Source: Ianthella basta (lineage: Eukaryota; Porifera; Demospongiae; Verongiida; Ianthellidae). Taken from it: DNA of 64,000 nt. Each line of letters opens with the position of its first letter. Position 1 is the stretch's first letter. A program made the position numbers and the translations under genes. Positions 33,823 through 47,269 of the stretch are shown piece by piece. The stretch is taken from the NCBI GenBank assembly GCA_964019415.1, contig OZ025884.1, positions 3,603,193-3,667,192 on the forward strand, given 5' to 3'. The notes under the pieces are model-generated. The model had not been told where the DNA came from. It worked only from the letters and a program-made list of their open reading frames with translations, and made no database searches.

Positions 33823-34564
33823 TACTGTTCTCATCTATACTCTGCGATGCTAAGGCCAAAAATGGTGTACTTAGAGTGTACAAGCTCCTGACTACAAAAG
33901 GAGAATTCTATATTAATAATAGCATAACCACGTTCTGTAGCAGTGAGTAGCAATTCACAAAATACTTGCCTGACCCCCTCCATGGCAGCAGTGCTGAGGT
34001 CAGCCCCATGCTGCTCAGCTGCTATCACATGTGTGCGAACTCCCATCAGCAGTTGAAGTAGTCCTGCAATATATTCCATGATTTCCTCACATCGATGGTA
34101 CTGTTGCCATGACACTCTGCCCAAAAACAGGAGACAGATAGTTAATACATGATGCAAGTGAATGGATGGTTGTGACAACACACACACACAGGGTTTGTAA
34201 GTGCATACAAACTGTAAGCGCATACTGTACTTAAAGTACGTAGCTCAATTCTATGATTGTATGTAAAATTAACACATTAGAAGAGGTGCTCTAGACTTAT
34301 TTCATACGTATATGCTCTTTACTGATATTTGCAGCACTCACGATGATGCCAGCTGAAATGTTGGCTACATCATCAGCAATGGGTTCCAGACCTGTCAAGT
34401 TGGTGGCCAGCAGCTGCTGTTGGCTGTCAGCTAAGGTGTTTTGCTCTCACAAACTAGCAAGCCTTCTGTTCAGGTCTTCAGCTTGCCCTTGCTGGACTTG
34501 TGACATTGTGTCATGTGTGCATGCATGTGTGTGTGCATGCATGGGGCAATGCATGACACGCACG

Positions 34565-35752
<1,188 letters not shown>

Positions 35753-35802
35753 CCCAACTGCTCATTATCGCGCCGGGGCGGAAGAGCAGTTGGGTATATA
35801 AG
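35753..35802 (+). promoter_or_regulatory. TATA promoter with an 11-bp palindrome, NLR-like gene
   Basis: TATATAAG lies at 35795-35802. About 25 bp further on is a pyrimidine-rich start region (TCACTCTTC), and the first in-frame ATG is at 35873. Directly upstream of the TATA box are perfect inverted arms CCCAACTGCTC (35753-35763) and GAGCAGTTGGG (35784-35794), enclosing a GC-rich loop with GGGGCGG. The arms contain the CANNTG-like CAACTG/CAGTTG core. Confidence 0.6.
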
Positions 35803-35872
35803 CTATGTAGCAGTGTCACTCTTCGGTTCGGTTGAGTCCTGATCTCACAGTCTATTGCATTTCCGGTGAATC

Positions 35873-38800
35873 ATGTTAACGCTGGAACGCTACCTTGGCC
35901 TTAAGGACTGTTCATTTCCGGCAAATTACAAATTAGCTAGAGGCAGCTTAGCTGCTAATTATAACAAGCTAATGAGAAAAATGTGTCTGTAAGCAATATT
36001 GTTCGTTTCTGCTATTTCATGTTTTCTTCAAAGTTTAGAAGCGCTCTCTAGCCTAGGCAAACCGTTGAGATGTGATCATAAATGCGCCGATTTTACCTGG
36101 TCTTGTTCGAAATGATTTTGCTAGCTATACACAGCAACAGAAAGCCAGCTAATGAATGAAATTTTGTATACCATGTAGTTTTTGTTCCAGGTCTGTGATG
36201 TAGAGAGAGACCCATGCATGTTACAAATGATAGTGAAATCATTGCATAGTCCATGCCAATGGGTAAATATGTGATCTAACACACATTTGTGTTGGACATG
36301 AGTTAACTGTGGTAATAAAATGATGGCAATGGGGTTCACTATGTGTACTCACACCTTTCCCTCATCACAGTTACAACTGTCACATCACAATGGGAGGTAT
36401 CATTGGCAGGTGGTGGTTAGGCATTGTCAATGAGAAGGAGGAGGAGGAGGAGGAGGAGGAGGAGGAGGAGGAGGAGGAGGAGGAGGAGGAGGAGGAGGAG
36501 GAGGAGGAAACAGCTGCAACTGAACAAGACCCAGATGAAGCAGACACTCCCCCTGAACCACGCCCACCAACAGACCTGCCTCTAGAACCTCACCTACAAG
36601 ATGAAGAAACATGTCAAGGTGCTTATGAGCTTGAGTGAATGTGTTAACACATGATTGTGGGTTTGGTGAACACAAAATGACTATTATAGCTCTATATGCA
36701 TATAGTATAGTTATTGTAAGTGGTGTATTCATCCAGCAACATGAGGGAGGGTTACATACCCTACTCTATGCTAGTGTGTGAGCTAGGTTGAAGGAGGAGA
36801 ATACCTGCTCTTGACTACAGCTTTCATATTATAGGTAGTCTGTTAATTGCCTTCTCTAATTAGCTGACCCTTACCATTTGTATACTAGTTCATGTGTGTG
36901 AGATCACCTTTAGACAAAGAGGTGTTGAGCATACGTACATCACACCTCTGTATATGGTGGAGCCTGTATACACTTAGCATGCCGTGAACAAATAAATGCC
37001 TTATTGCAATACCAGGAACCAAAAACAGAGTGAAATATAGACAACTGTCCTTTGTGTGGTCTGTTCACAGTGAGTTCCACACCAGTTGGTGGTCAGAACC
37101 ATGTTGGTGAAGTGGCCCGCAAGCTGTCAGCACCAGTGAGTTGTGCATGTGTGTGTTGTGCACTTCTGTGAGTGTGTGCCTTGCGCAAGCAGTACCAGTC
37201 ATGTGTGCTGTTGTGTGGCTGCCTGTTCCTGTATGCCCAACTCATCTGGGAGATTGCAGACTAACTGTAGACGTAGTTTTGGGTATGTGCTACTGGTTAC
37301 ACTAGCATATAGTAAAGGTCAATGGAGAGCCCAGTGAACATGACTTGAGTGTTTGATGTGTATGTCAGTGGGTGTAGCTTGCCTCTACTCCCTATATATA
37401 TCATGCATGGTAGCCTTGGGCTACCTTGTCTCAATTGCTGCCTCTATATAACTTGCTCATCAGCAGTAACGGGTAGGAGCTAGTCTTGCGTACGTAGCCA
37501 GTCAGCAATCTCCCCTCCATTTTATATGATGATGTCATAGGTCGGGGAGATTGGGTCTGGGGAATAGCCTATACGGAATCTCCGCAAAGTCCACGCATTC
37601 CTGGACACTTGTGGAATGTTTATTGATGACGTATATGATCACGTGCAATGCGTATTGCAGCTGGCGACCGTGCGAACAATGGAGGATTTGAAGATTTTAG
37701 CATTGAGCAAGCTGCTAGTCAGCAGAGTTAGCCTAGAATCAAACCAAAGCAGTTGGAAGCTGTGGTGAAGTTTGTCCAAGGAAGATATATGTCTTCGTGT
37801 CTCTACCTACCAGTTACGGGAAGACGCTAATTTATGCCGTGCTGCCATCGCATTACAACACCATTTGTAGCCACCAGAGCAGTATAGTCATCGTATTGAG
37901 CCCACTGGTGTCTCTTATGGCAGAACAGAAGAGGCAATTCCTGCCACTTCAAACGGACATCAGTGATGTCTTCGTTGCCTTCCTCTCTCAGGTACAGCTT
38001 CAGAGCACTCCGTACAGCAACAGCTTTCTTGGAGGTACCAAAGAGTAGGATATACTTCTTTCTGTCTGTTACACCTTCCTTACAAATGCAGCACTCCATA
38101 CCAAATGATTCGTTCGTGTGTGTGCGCTCCCATTAAACAGCATTACCAACTGGTAATACATATAGGTCACACACAGCTGCCGCACCTGCTACAATCATTG
38201 ACACAGGAGGGGACTCTCCCTCCCTCTCTCTCTCCTGTGTATATGCTGCAATACACATTGGACGTGATCATATTTGTCACCAATAAACATTCCACAAGTG
38301 TCCAGGAATGCATGGACACTGCAGAGTTTCCTATAGGCTATTCCCCAGACCCAATCTCCCTGACCTGTGACGTCATCATATAAAATGGAGGGGAGATTGC
38401 GGGCTGGCTACACGAGACTAGGTAGGAGCAGTGTTTACTTGTCACCAATCACAGAAATGTGAGCTAGATTACCTGGTGACATGTAGACACTGTGAGTGTA
38501 CAAACTACTTCTCTGCATGGTGTATGTATACAGCTAGGAAGGGTACAAAGGGTGGGAACACCTGCTCATTTGCAAGTGCTAGTGCACCAGAATTTCCCAT
38601 GTGTCTATCTATATGTACAAGTGAAGGTGTACACTACCACCAGCTACTGCTCTATGTGGTCCTCTTCTCTCCCACCTTCATCAGGTGCCCCCTGTATACC
38701 CTGGACCACTAGCTGACACAGATCAAGGTATGTGTGCTAGATCAAGGTATATGTGTTATACTATGACTTCCATATGGAGTGGCAGTGTTAGTGCAATTGG

Positions 38801-41800
38801 TGCCCACCAATTGCAAGGGGTTTGCATGCTCTCTTTCTCAAGTTGAGTAAATACATTGCTGCAATTTGCGCACATCAATCACTAGTATCTAGCCATGCAA
38901 ATGTGGAGGACTCTAACCTAGCTACTTAGTAGTGCAACTGAAGAGCTGTCTTTGGTGCTTTCCCATGTGACATTCCACCATCAGGATAAGAGCCACTGTC
39001 TCTTCATAGCTCTCAGTCACAACCAGCTGTCAAAAGGTCTTTGACGACAGCATCTAAATATAGGTGACCATCATTACTGTATGTAAAGTGATGGCCATTT
39101 CAAATAGTGAACAAGGTGCATAGCTACGTATACCACTTGCCCAAGGTAATCTTTGAATTATGAATGCCATAAAAAAGCACATACCCTCTTGAGCTTGACA
39201 TCAAAGGGAAATGTGCACATCATGTGTTACATGGTAACTTCATAATAAAGAGCCACCACATTCCAGTGGCACAGAACACCTGACCCTATTCTGCCATGCA
39301 ATAGCATCAGCATTGACATTAAATGGAGGCAGGAATAGCGGGCCACTATGCAAGACTAATATCCTTTGTATGCACACACCTGCTGAGTGTAGGTGGAGGG
39401 AAGGTGGTCCTATAGAAACTTGTGATGTTGGCAGTTTAAATTGTGTAACACAACTCTTTACATGTATGCAGCTGAACAAGTTCTTGATGACTTCCGACAG
39501 CGTTTCATTACCAACTTGGATGCAGAAGCTGTCATATTTGATCTCAAGCATTATGGGATTATTTCAGATGGTGATCTGACGAGTGTCAGAAAGATTGACA
39601 GTGCTACGCAACAGAATCAATTGCTGCACTTTTGTCTCACACGAAAATGCACCAAGGATGCTTTGTTGAAGGTCTGTGGCATTCTCATCGAATGCAAAGG
39701 CAACCCAAAGATGAACTCTCTGGGGAGAGAATTGATGCAAAGACTAGCCAAAGGTATATGGGTGTAGTGTGTGAGTGAGCACAGATGGCATTGTCTAATG
39801 TTAGTGGATTTATAGAATGGATGAGTTCATGACGAGATAATAGTGTAGAACCTAGTGGTAAGCTCCACCTGACTCTACCCGTGCTGTTCCTTTTGCACAG
39901 ATCCCACCCCCAGTCCACCTGCAGTGGTCACGACTGGGACTAATACGGTGAGTTGGTTGGCACTCCACATTGTTGTTGTGTTGGTGTACACATTCGTGAA
40001 CACAATTTGCTCCATTCCATCATGCATTCTTTTGTGTATAGCATTGTTGACAGTTACTGGTTTATGTCACTATAGTTCACATACAACTATAACAGTATAC
40101 ACAATACTATACACAGGTGTCAACTGACCTAGTTAGATGGGATGTATACCAAAATGGATACTACTGTCCCACTGTCCTACTTTCTTACTCTTACTCCTTT
40201 TGTCTGCATGATTTGATGAATTCTAGACAGCCTGTGAGTGTATCACACATTCTCTTACACAAGTGTTAGCAGATTCTGACGCAAAATTTACCCCACATGT
40301 GCATGTGGTTTACTCTCAGCTCTCAGTAATACTATTACCATCATAATCAGTGAACTAATCAGTCCCATCATTCAATAACCCCCTACTAACATGCACAGTA
40401 TTGTACTTTGTCCATCTGTGGTCGATCTACATGGTTAATTGACACCTACTATATGCCAATGCAGTGATGCTCAAGGCATGTCCCACCTCCTGTGTCAGTT
40501 CACAGCTAGTGTGCCATGAAATCCCATCTTCACTATCACCCCTCCCCTCCCTTTGCAGGTGGAGGTGTGCCCTGCCTTCCCTGAAACACTCCAACATACA
40601 AGGAGGCTTGCATATGGCAGATACCAACGGTTGACATTTACAGAAGGACAGAAAGTACAGTACACTAAATTAGTTTTACTGAAGAGTGCCCCTAAAGTGA
40701 GAAAGAAGGGAGACTTGGATCAGGACGCGTTCCAGAAGCGATACCGTGACTGTGGCATACAACTGTCAGAGGGAGCAACTGAACAAGTGACAGTCAAAGA
40801 CTTTCTTCAGAAGGGCCCCCAGCAGAACAGGATCATTTATGGGCAACCTAGCACAGGTAAAACCACTTTCCTCAAACACCTATGTCAGAAAGTGGCCAAT
40901 GATGAGCCGAGTGACTTCTCCCTCGTCCTTTACTTCCCTCTGCGTGACAAGGCTGTGTCACAAGCTCTGATTAACGACAACATTGAAGATGGTCTGGAAC
41001 AACTTCTCCGGTACTACATCCCAGGGAAGAAGTGCTCTGACTCAAGTGAAGCACTGCTGGAGAGTGAGGGAGCAAAAGTGCTCATCATCTTTGATGGAGC
41101 CAATGAGATGCATGGCCTAATGGACAGCTCTAATGGATGCCTCCTAGCATCTCTCTTGCAAGGCCATCTGCTTCCCCAAGCACACTTTATAGTGTCCACA
41201 CGTCCTGGTGGGTGCCCCCTGTTACAAGAGCACAGCTCTCTCTTCTTCCAGGTCCTTGGATTTGACAAGGAAGCAGTGGAGTTGTATGTGAAAGAGTTCT
41301 TCAAGAGTGAGCCAGACAAAGCGGAGGCCATGTTGTGTGATCTAAGGGTTTGTCCAGACCTCATGGGAGGAGCATATATCCCTACGAATTTACAGATTTT
41401 CTGTTCTATCTATGAGCACAGTGTTGCAGGCAGGTCAGTGTTCCCTGCAACCATGACAGAATGCTACAAGTCCTCCACTGCCAAGACTGTCACACGTGAG
41501 AAACAAAAACAGAGGAGAACAATTCGAATCGACCCATCTCTAACTAATCTACCTCAGGATACTGAACAGCTTCTCTCCAACCTCGGTGAGCTGGCTTTCA
41601 AAGGTCTCACCCAGGAACCTCCTAACTACATCTTTCAAGAAGATGAAGTGCGCCATGTCTTCCGTGCCGCAGTCAAGTGTGATCAAATCCTGGAGGATTC
41701 ATCCTTTGGAGGCCTCCTTCACTTGCACCCTGACCAAGATGGTTCCTCAAGTACACTGACCTTCAGTCACACCACTAAACAGGAATTCTTTGGTGCCTAT

Positions 41801-44800
41801 CATCTCTCCCAGTTGCCCGAGGCAGAACAAGCTGCCTTCTGGAGGGAGAACCGCAACAATCCCAAGTTCGCCATCGTCCTCAAATATTTTGCTGGTCTAG
41901 CACAGTTCAAATCGGCAGAGGTCAGCGAGGCCATTCTTGCCACAGATGGTGACCTCCCAGCAAAATATGACACTGACCATACTTATCTTTTGCACATATT
42001 CCATGCTTTGTATGAGTCTCAGAATGAGCCTCTCACCCAGAGCATTGTCACTCATTTGAGCAGTTGTCTCACCTTTGATTTATACCTCACTCCTTTTGAC
42101 ACATTTGTACTCTCTTACTGCCTCACCAAGTGCAAGCACCTGACTGAGCTAGACCCATCACCATATTCCTTATCCCCCACCAGTTTCCATCATGTTTGTT
42201 CTGTTGCGAGCTCCAATCCTCTTTTGCAGTCACTGACACTAGATGTGGACCAGTTCTCTGCTGAAGGTGAGTGAATGGAACCACACAAATGTTGCTGTCA
42301 TTCATGTTGTATGGAGGTTGTGCATGTGTGATCACTTCAGTTGTCTCTAGCAATGGCAACAGGGTGTTTCAATGATAAAATGGCTAAGTATAATCACCTG
42401 TTACTTTGGCAACAAGTGCAATATGTCTCTCAATTTCCCCTGTGCCAGATGTGTCTCTATTGTGTTCCTCCATTCTCCCTTGTTCCCCTTCCCCAATTCA
42501 CATAGATGCCAGGATGCTGTGTGAGGCTGCCAGGTCATTAAAGAGGTTGACACTGGGAGTGCATAGAAGGTGCACTTCAGAAGCACTGGCTGAGGTCTTT
42601 GGCCACAGACCATTGGAGGACCTGCACCTTACCCTTGATGACAGTGCTGTTGAAGTAAGTAGTGCATGTTGACCTGGTATTTTGTTATGTGGTGTGGACT
42701 CTGAAGGACAATTTACACCATGTGGCTTCCACCTGTTTATGCTGCTAATAACTATATTTTGTGTTGTTTGAATGTATAACATGTGCCATTTTACTCATCA
42801 CTCTGAGGTGAAATGTGCAAACCAGTTTGAGATTCATCATATTACATTACATCATGGACATTTAATTTGTCAGTGACCACACTAACCCATAGCTCTGTTT
42901 GACTCCCCGAGTGTATTAAATACTCCATCTGTTCTCTTACTGTTGTCACTGTATGCTATGTGTGCAGGGTGATGGCAGTGTGGTGGAGAAGAAGGTTGCC
43001 CAGTGTCAGCTGAAGAGACTTCAGCTGTCTGGTAACATCACCTTACTCCTCCCTGTACTAAGTGGAGTCAAAGATACCTATTCTATAACAGATATTTATG
43101 TATTCGGTGAGCCTATCACTACATTCCTCTAACTGTATATACGTGTGTGTACTATACCAAATAGGAGTACTAGTGTATTAAAATTTTCCATTATAAAGGA
43201 ATTCAGGAATGGCCACCAGAAAATTATATAAAAGGCATAGAAAATGCATAGAAACAAGCAATCATATCTCAACACTATGATAAACCAGTGGACTTCAGTG
43301 CATTCATAATTTCCTTGCACAGAGTATCTATGGTACGTGGGACTAACTATAACTAATCATGCACATTTGGGTCCATGAAGCTACAGGGAAGTTAGGAATG
43401 TAGAGTGAACTCTACAGAATTGTGGTTAATCATATTGTTGAGCTATGGTTGCTTGTTTCTATGCTTTTTCTGCGGCCATTCCTAATCCCCTTTTAATTTT
43501 AAAGGAAATTCTATTACACTAGTTTGTAACTGTACTCTTTGCATAATATCCAAAAGGATTATTATGGTTATGTCATTATTTGATTAACTTCCACTAATCA
43601 ACTAATACCCCTTTCTTAAACTTAGAAGAAGATGGTACAGAACATGGAGCACAGTTAGGCCACTCTAGATGAACCGGCTGCCACTTTACCCTAGCAGTTG
43701 TGAATGCAACTACTACAAAATGGCAGCAATGGGATAGCTATGATAATACATGGGAAAGACAAACTTTGTGCTCGCTCCAATATTCGCCCTTCATGTCCGT
43801 ATGTGATTCCTCATGCATGATTTGGGCCCATAGGTGCCCTGTGTTGTGCACTAGAAGCACGCAGGAAATCAACGGGAAGATGGAGAAAAATAAGAAAAAC
43901 AAATGGGGCCTATGCCTTTTCTCTTACTTGTACTTCGGGTTGGATTTGGGTGTGCTGGTGTCTTCAACGCATCAAAAGAAGTCTATTCATGGCCTTCATT
44001 TGTGTGCTGCCACCGTTTGGCTAGCTTCGGTGAAGCACACAAATACTGTACATTATTAAGATAGGAGTAGCCATTTTATGAGACAAATCGCAGAAGATGC
44101 AGAACGATATATAGTTAATAATGATCATGCACTAAAAGAAAGATAAGGACATGCAGGTACTTGTACAGATGCAAACAAGTATGCACATGCAAGGTCACAT
44201 GCCACATTTTCATCAGGCAAATTCCTATATAGACGTCACGTGTCTGATGTACATGTATGGGTTGGGCCCATATATGCACATACATTGGAAGCATTGTCTC
44301 TCCCCTTGCTACCTTTGCACCCTCAAAATGTTTGGTCGTGTATAATCAGTGTACTTTGTATTGCTCATTTGGGGACATGTTGAATGGTATAATCTTCCAA
44401 CTGTCACTTATACCACTGTCACTTAGCAACAGTTTGATGTTGAGGCAATGCATGGAGCTCGAGTGTTTGTCAAAGCAGTGTCCAATCACCCCATTCTACT
44501 AAGTAAATTGAGTTCAATGGAGCTAGTGGTGTACATGTGTCAAGTGCAAATGAATGTGTACATATTTAGTCATGCTTGCTGTTTGTGAAGCCTCTCTAGG
44601 TCAACCCCATTCATTCTTGTGTGCACAGACGCGCAGATCTCAAGCATTGCTGTGCTTTTCTACCTTAGATGTGTCAGACAATGATGATGATGATGGTGAT
44701 GAGATAACTTCAGCTGTGGCCACTTGTGTCCAGACCATGCCACAGTTGAGGACACTTGCCATCCATTACATCAACCCTCTTCCAGTACTGCAGTCACTGT

Positions 44801-45169
44801 CACACAGACGCTTCCCCCTGGACAGTATCACAGTAGAGGAATCACCATGGGTATGTACAGTGTACACCTATTCAGATGCTACATCAGTGCTAAATTTGGC
44901 ACACACACTTGGGAGTCATAGTACAGTAATCACTGTACAATGTCTCCATGCTATTACTCTTAAGGCTTCTTTACAAAGTTGGTCTTTTGTGGATTCATAG
45001 CCATGGACAGCACTCCCACACTGCTACATTGGACTGTGTATATACGTCTGAGAATTTCTTCACCCATGAATCCATGCCAATTTGCAGATCAGTATGGTAT
45101 ACTATATAGGCACCTACACTAAAGAGCTATCTAGACATGTGTTTTACAGCATCTTTACCCTATACAACG

Positions 45170-45210
<41 letters not shown>

Positions 45211-46151
45211 GCACGTACTTGTCAAGGCTCATAGCTACTGTTGTTCTACAGCAATTACCTTGGTGTGTATTCATTTTGTGTGTTCACCATTGAGTGACAC
45301 AAGTTGTCTCGATATAGATGTCTATTCATGACAGTGTTGTGAGTGGCTATAGGTTTTCAGTAGGTCAAGCAACTTTTGATGTGATGAGCTGTTACACTGT
45401 ACTCTATAGAGGTCCTACAGAACTCTGCTGAATTGAATTGCCCCCTCTTGAGATCCCCTGAAGTAGAGAACACTGTGCACTAAGAAGCCCTAAAGTGGTT
45501 CCTTTCAGCAGCTTAAAGTTAGGGCCTCCTGATCCCCTTCTAACCCCTTCCCCTCCTCCCCCCATCATCACCATGATCAAGCCCCTATAGTTGGTCCCAC
45601 TGTACCAAAACAGCAGCCTAGTGTAATTTTAGAGCTGGTGTTTGACACACATTGCATTGTGATTGCAGACCTATTCACTGTGTCCCTTGATTGTTGGCTT
45701 CACCCACAGTAGGCACCCACAGTAGGTACCCTACACATCTCATGTGCCTGTTGGACAGCCATTTTGTGTCTATCAGCAACCTACCCCTGAAGCCATACCT
45801 ATAGTGCAGTGCTTGTTGTTCTTGTAAGGTGTCTCCTCAGTACACCTGTGCTGTGTTTTGTGCCTACAGGGGGAGTGTTCAAGTGAAGAGTACTGGGCAC
45901 AGCTGGAGGAGGCAGCCATTTGTGCTCAAGTAGTCAAGGTGAAGGTGAATGTGCAGAACGAAGCCTTGTTATGCGGTTACTTTATTTATGCTAAAGCCTG
46001 CCGAGCCCTGGCTGCTGGGCTCAGTCAGAACCCACTGCTCAGAGAAATTGACATGGGGCGGGTACCAGTGAAGTTAGTGGAGTCAGTGAGAGGAACACTG
46101 TGTACAAACACTGCACTAACTGTCAATGTCAGTGCCTACTCTGTTGTATGA
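35873..46151 (+). CDS. NLR-like innate immune receptor: acidic repeat, CARD-like domain, NACHT, LRR-like C-terminus
   Basis: Eleven exons: 35873-35988, 36371-36618, 37071-37135, 38685-38727, 39472-39753, 39901-39947, 40559-42266, 42506-42654, 42968-43106, 44669-44850, 45870-46151. They join in phase to 1,087 codons with a stop. Residues about 61-85 are a glutamate run encoded by a GAG repeat. Residues about 158-250 form a death-fold domain, best read as a CARD (LLHFCLTRKCTKDALLKVC, then a helix ending LGRELMQRLAK). A Pro/Thr linker precedes the NACHT ATPase: P-loop GQPSTGKTT (about 361), Walker B KVLIIFDGANE (about 440), sensor STRPGG, and an NLR HD2-like FSHTTKQEFFGAYHL (about 668). The last four exons encode leucine-patterned segments (RLTLGVHRR, PLEDLHLTLDD, KRLQLSG), consistent with degenerate LRRs. 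By family it is a cytosolic sensor that oligomerises on ligand binding and recruits CARD partners; the ligand is unknown. Confidence 0.85.
36437..36509 (+). repeat. In-frame (GAG)n trinucleotide repeat encoding poly-Glu
   Basis: About 24 tandem GAG triplets inside the second coding exon of the NLR-like gene, giving a pure glutamate run. Because it is a perfect triplet repeat, length variants keep the frame. Confidence 0.95.
37481..38420. mobile_element. 940-bp TAG...CTA element with long inverted repeats and a captured RecQ-type fragment
   Basis: The element lies in the NLR intron before exon 38685-38727. The exact 9-bp sequence GGTAGGAGC stands at 37472-37480 and again at 38421-38429, a target-site duplication. 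The ends TAGTCTTGCG and CGAGACTA begin inverted arms of about 170-200 bp; shared blocks include CAATCTCCCCTCCATTTTAT, GGTCTGGGGAATAGCCTAT and GTGGAATGTTTATTG. The long arms and 9-bp duplication resemble Mutator-like elements. The interior carries a broken SF2/RecQ helicase N-terminal fragment, so it is non-autonomous. Confidence 0.85.
37735..38010 (+). pseudogene. RecQ-like SF2 helicase fragment inside the transposon
   Basis: Residues IKPKQLEAVVKFVQGR are followed, after a one-base frame change near 37790, by VSLPTSYGKTLIYAVLP (motif I, GK-T/S) and SIVIVLSPLVSLMAEQ (motif Ia). This is the start of a RecQ-type ATPase core. No later helicase motifs follow. It is either a captured host gene piece or a remnant of the helicase of the autonomous element. 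Confidence 0.75.
42655..44668. other. Long introns of the NLR-like gene around exon 42968-43106
   Basis: Apart from exon 42968-43106 nothing recognisable is coded here. An open frame at 43700-44059 (+) is low-complexity toward its Lys/Asn-rich middle and has no known motif; I treat it as chance or a decayed insertion. Confidence 0.35.
45171..45207. repeat. (CA)n microsatellite
   Basis: Short CA repeat in the last intron of the NLR-like gene. Confidence 0.9.
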
Positions 46152-47269
46152 ACACCAAATCTTTTTATCATTATACAATAATATTATCACACAGCAATAT
46201 CTGTGGAAAGGCAGCACATTTTGTACTGTTAACTTGTTGTCCATGTGTTCTTGACAATGTGTTGTTGTGATAATATAATAGTGTCAATGGCATCAAACTA
46301 AGTGTAATGATGGCTTAGCTTAGCCTGGCAGCTAAATCTGGAGCTATTGCAGCTGTTTGAGGAATTCTCTACCAGCTATATATAACTCAGACAAATCAGT
46401 GGAGCTTGCAACTGGTGTTAGACAAGATGGTAGCTACGCAGTGACTCACTATAGTCAACTGCAGATAATATTGAATGGAACAGCTTGCAACTTGCTGGTG
46501 TGAGAGGAGATGATATATTGACTGTGTATGATCGTGTGGCCAATCAAGACAATAATAACTTTAATTAATAAGTGTATGACGGACGTAAGTGTATTGAGCC
46601 CTCATTACCCATGTATTGGTGTTCATGCTTATACTGCCTGCAGTGTTATATAATTATACTGTAGGATCAATATTCCTGGCACCCAGGCCATGTGCATGCA
46701 CACCAATTGCAACATGCAGCACCAGGGGTCCACAATTAAGGTAGCGGTCACTCCAACAATTTTATAAAAGAGGTAGGGAGAGAATGGGAATGGATGGCAG
46801 TGGTGGGGAGCTAAGGGATGGAAGGCAAGGGAAGCTAGGGGGAGGGGAAGGGAGGGGAAGGGAGGGGAGAAGAGGGGAGAGGGAGGGGAGGAGAGGGCCG
46901 GGAGGGGAGGGATGGGGAAAAGGGACATAGAGGTAATAGGAATTAGAGATGGAGATGTGATCATGAGGAGAGGGGGAGATGGAAGGTGTACAGGATGAGG
47001 GAAAGGAATGGAGGTGGATAGGCACTTCCAAAATGCTACTTTCAGTATTCACCTGGTCTTTCCTGAAACTGTTATGTGGAATGATTTGGGAACTCTGCTT
47101 GCGGTAAAACATGCATATGGAAGAACAGGCACAGAAGAGTCATGCGGTGTGTGTGAGTATGTAACAACAGCTTTTGTGTTCCATTAATTGTTCATTTTTT
47201 CCATGCACATGCATATGCATGTGCTTACTAAAATACAGTTCTATGTACGGTTATGTTAGGGCTCAGCTA
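46152..47269. other. Spacer after the NLR-like gene with purine tract
   Basis: No coding exon seen. From about 46772 to 46984 there is a G/A-rich tract made of GGGAGGGGA-type units, mostly free of pyrimidines. NLR transcription should end in the first part of this spacer. Confidence 0.5.

Larger units (their letters stand above)
25061..34514 (-). pseudogene. Decayed segmental copy of the laminin alpha-like gene (3' part)
   Basis: Blocks homologous to 47.9-58.69 kb occur in the same order and orientation. Approximate exon matches are: 34342-34514 to the coiled-coil exon 58514-59095 (partial); 33970-34118 to 57990-58315 (internal loss); 33223-33355 to 53703-54188 (partial); 32930-33010 to the edge of 53204-53447; 27879-27975 to the 3' end of 51445-52549; 27390-27565 to 51019-51192; 26868-27167 to 50518-50811; 25870-26072 to 49299-49524; 25318-25490 to the last exon 48136-48311. 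The LG1 exon and Ser/Thr/Pro linker counterparts are missing. Visible damage includes a TGA replacing an Arg codon in the 34.4-kb exon and frameshifting indels in the 27.4-kb, 26.9-kb and last-exon copies. Several splice sites remain, so exon-sized remnants could still be transcribed. The right edge coincides with the CA repeat at 34568. Confidence 0.8.

Noticed and set aside
43700..44059. 119-codon + strand frame in an NLR intron
   Set aside because: No acceptor and donor in phase with neighbouring exons, no known motif; left as unassigned intron sequence.
44630..44668. Alternative acceptor of the NLR exon at 44629 (after GTGCACAG)
   Set aside because: Using it leads to an in-frame TGA soon after. 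The acceptor at 44667-44668 keeps the frame open and in phase.
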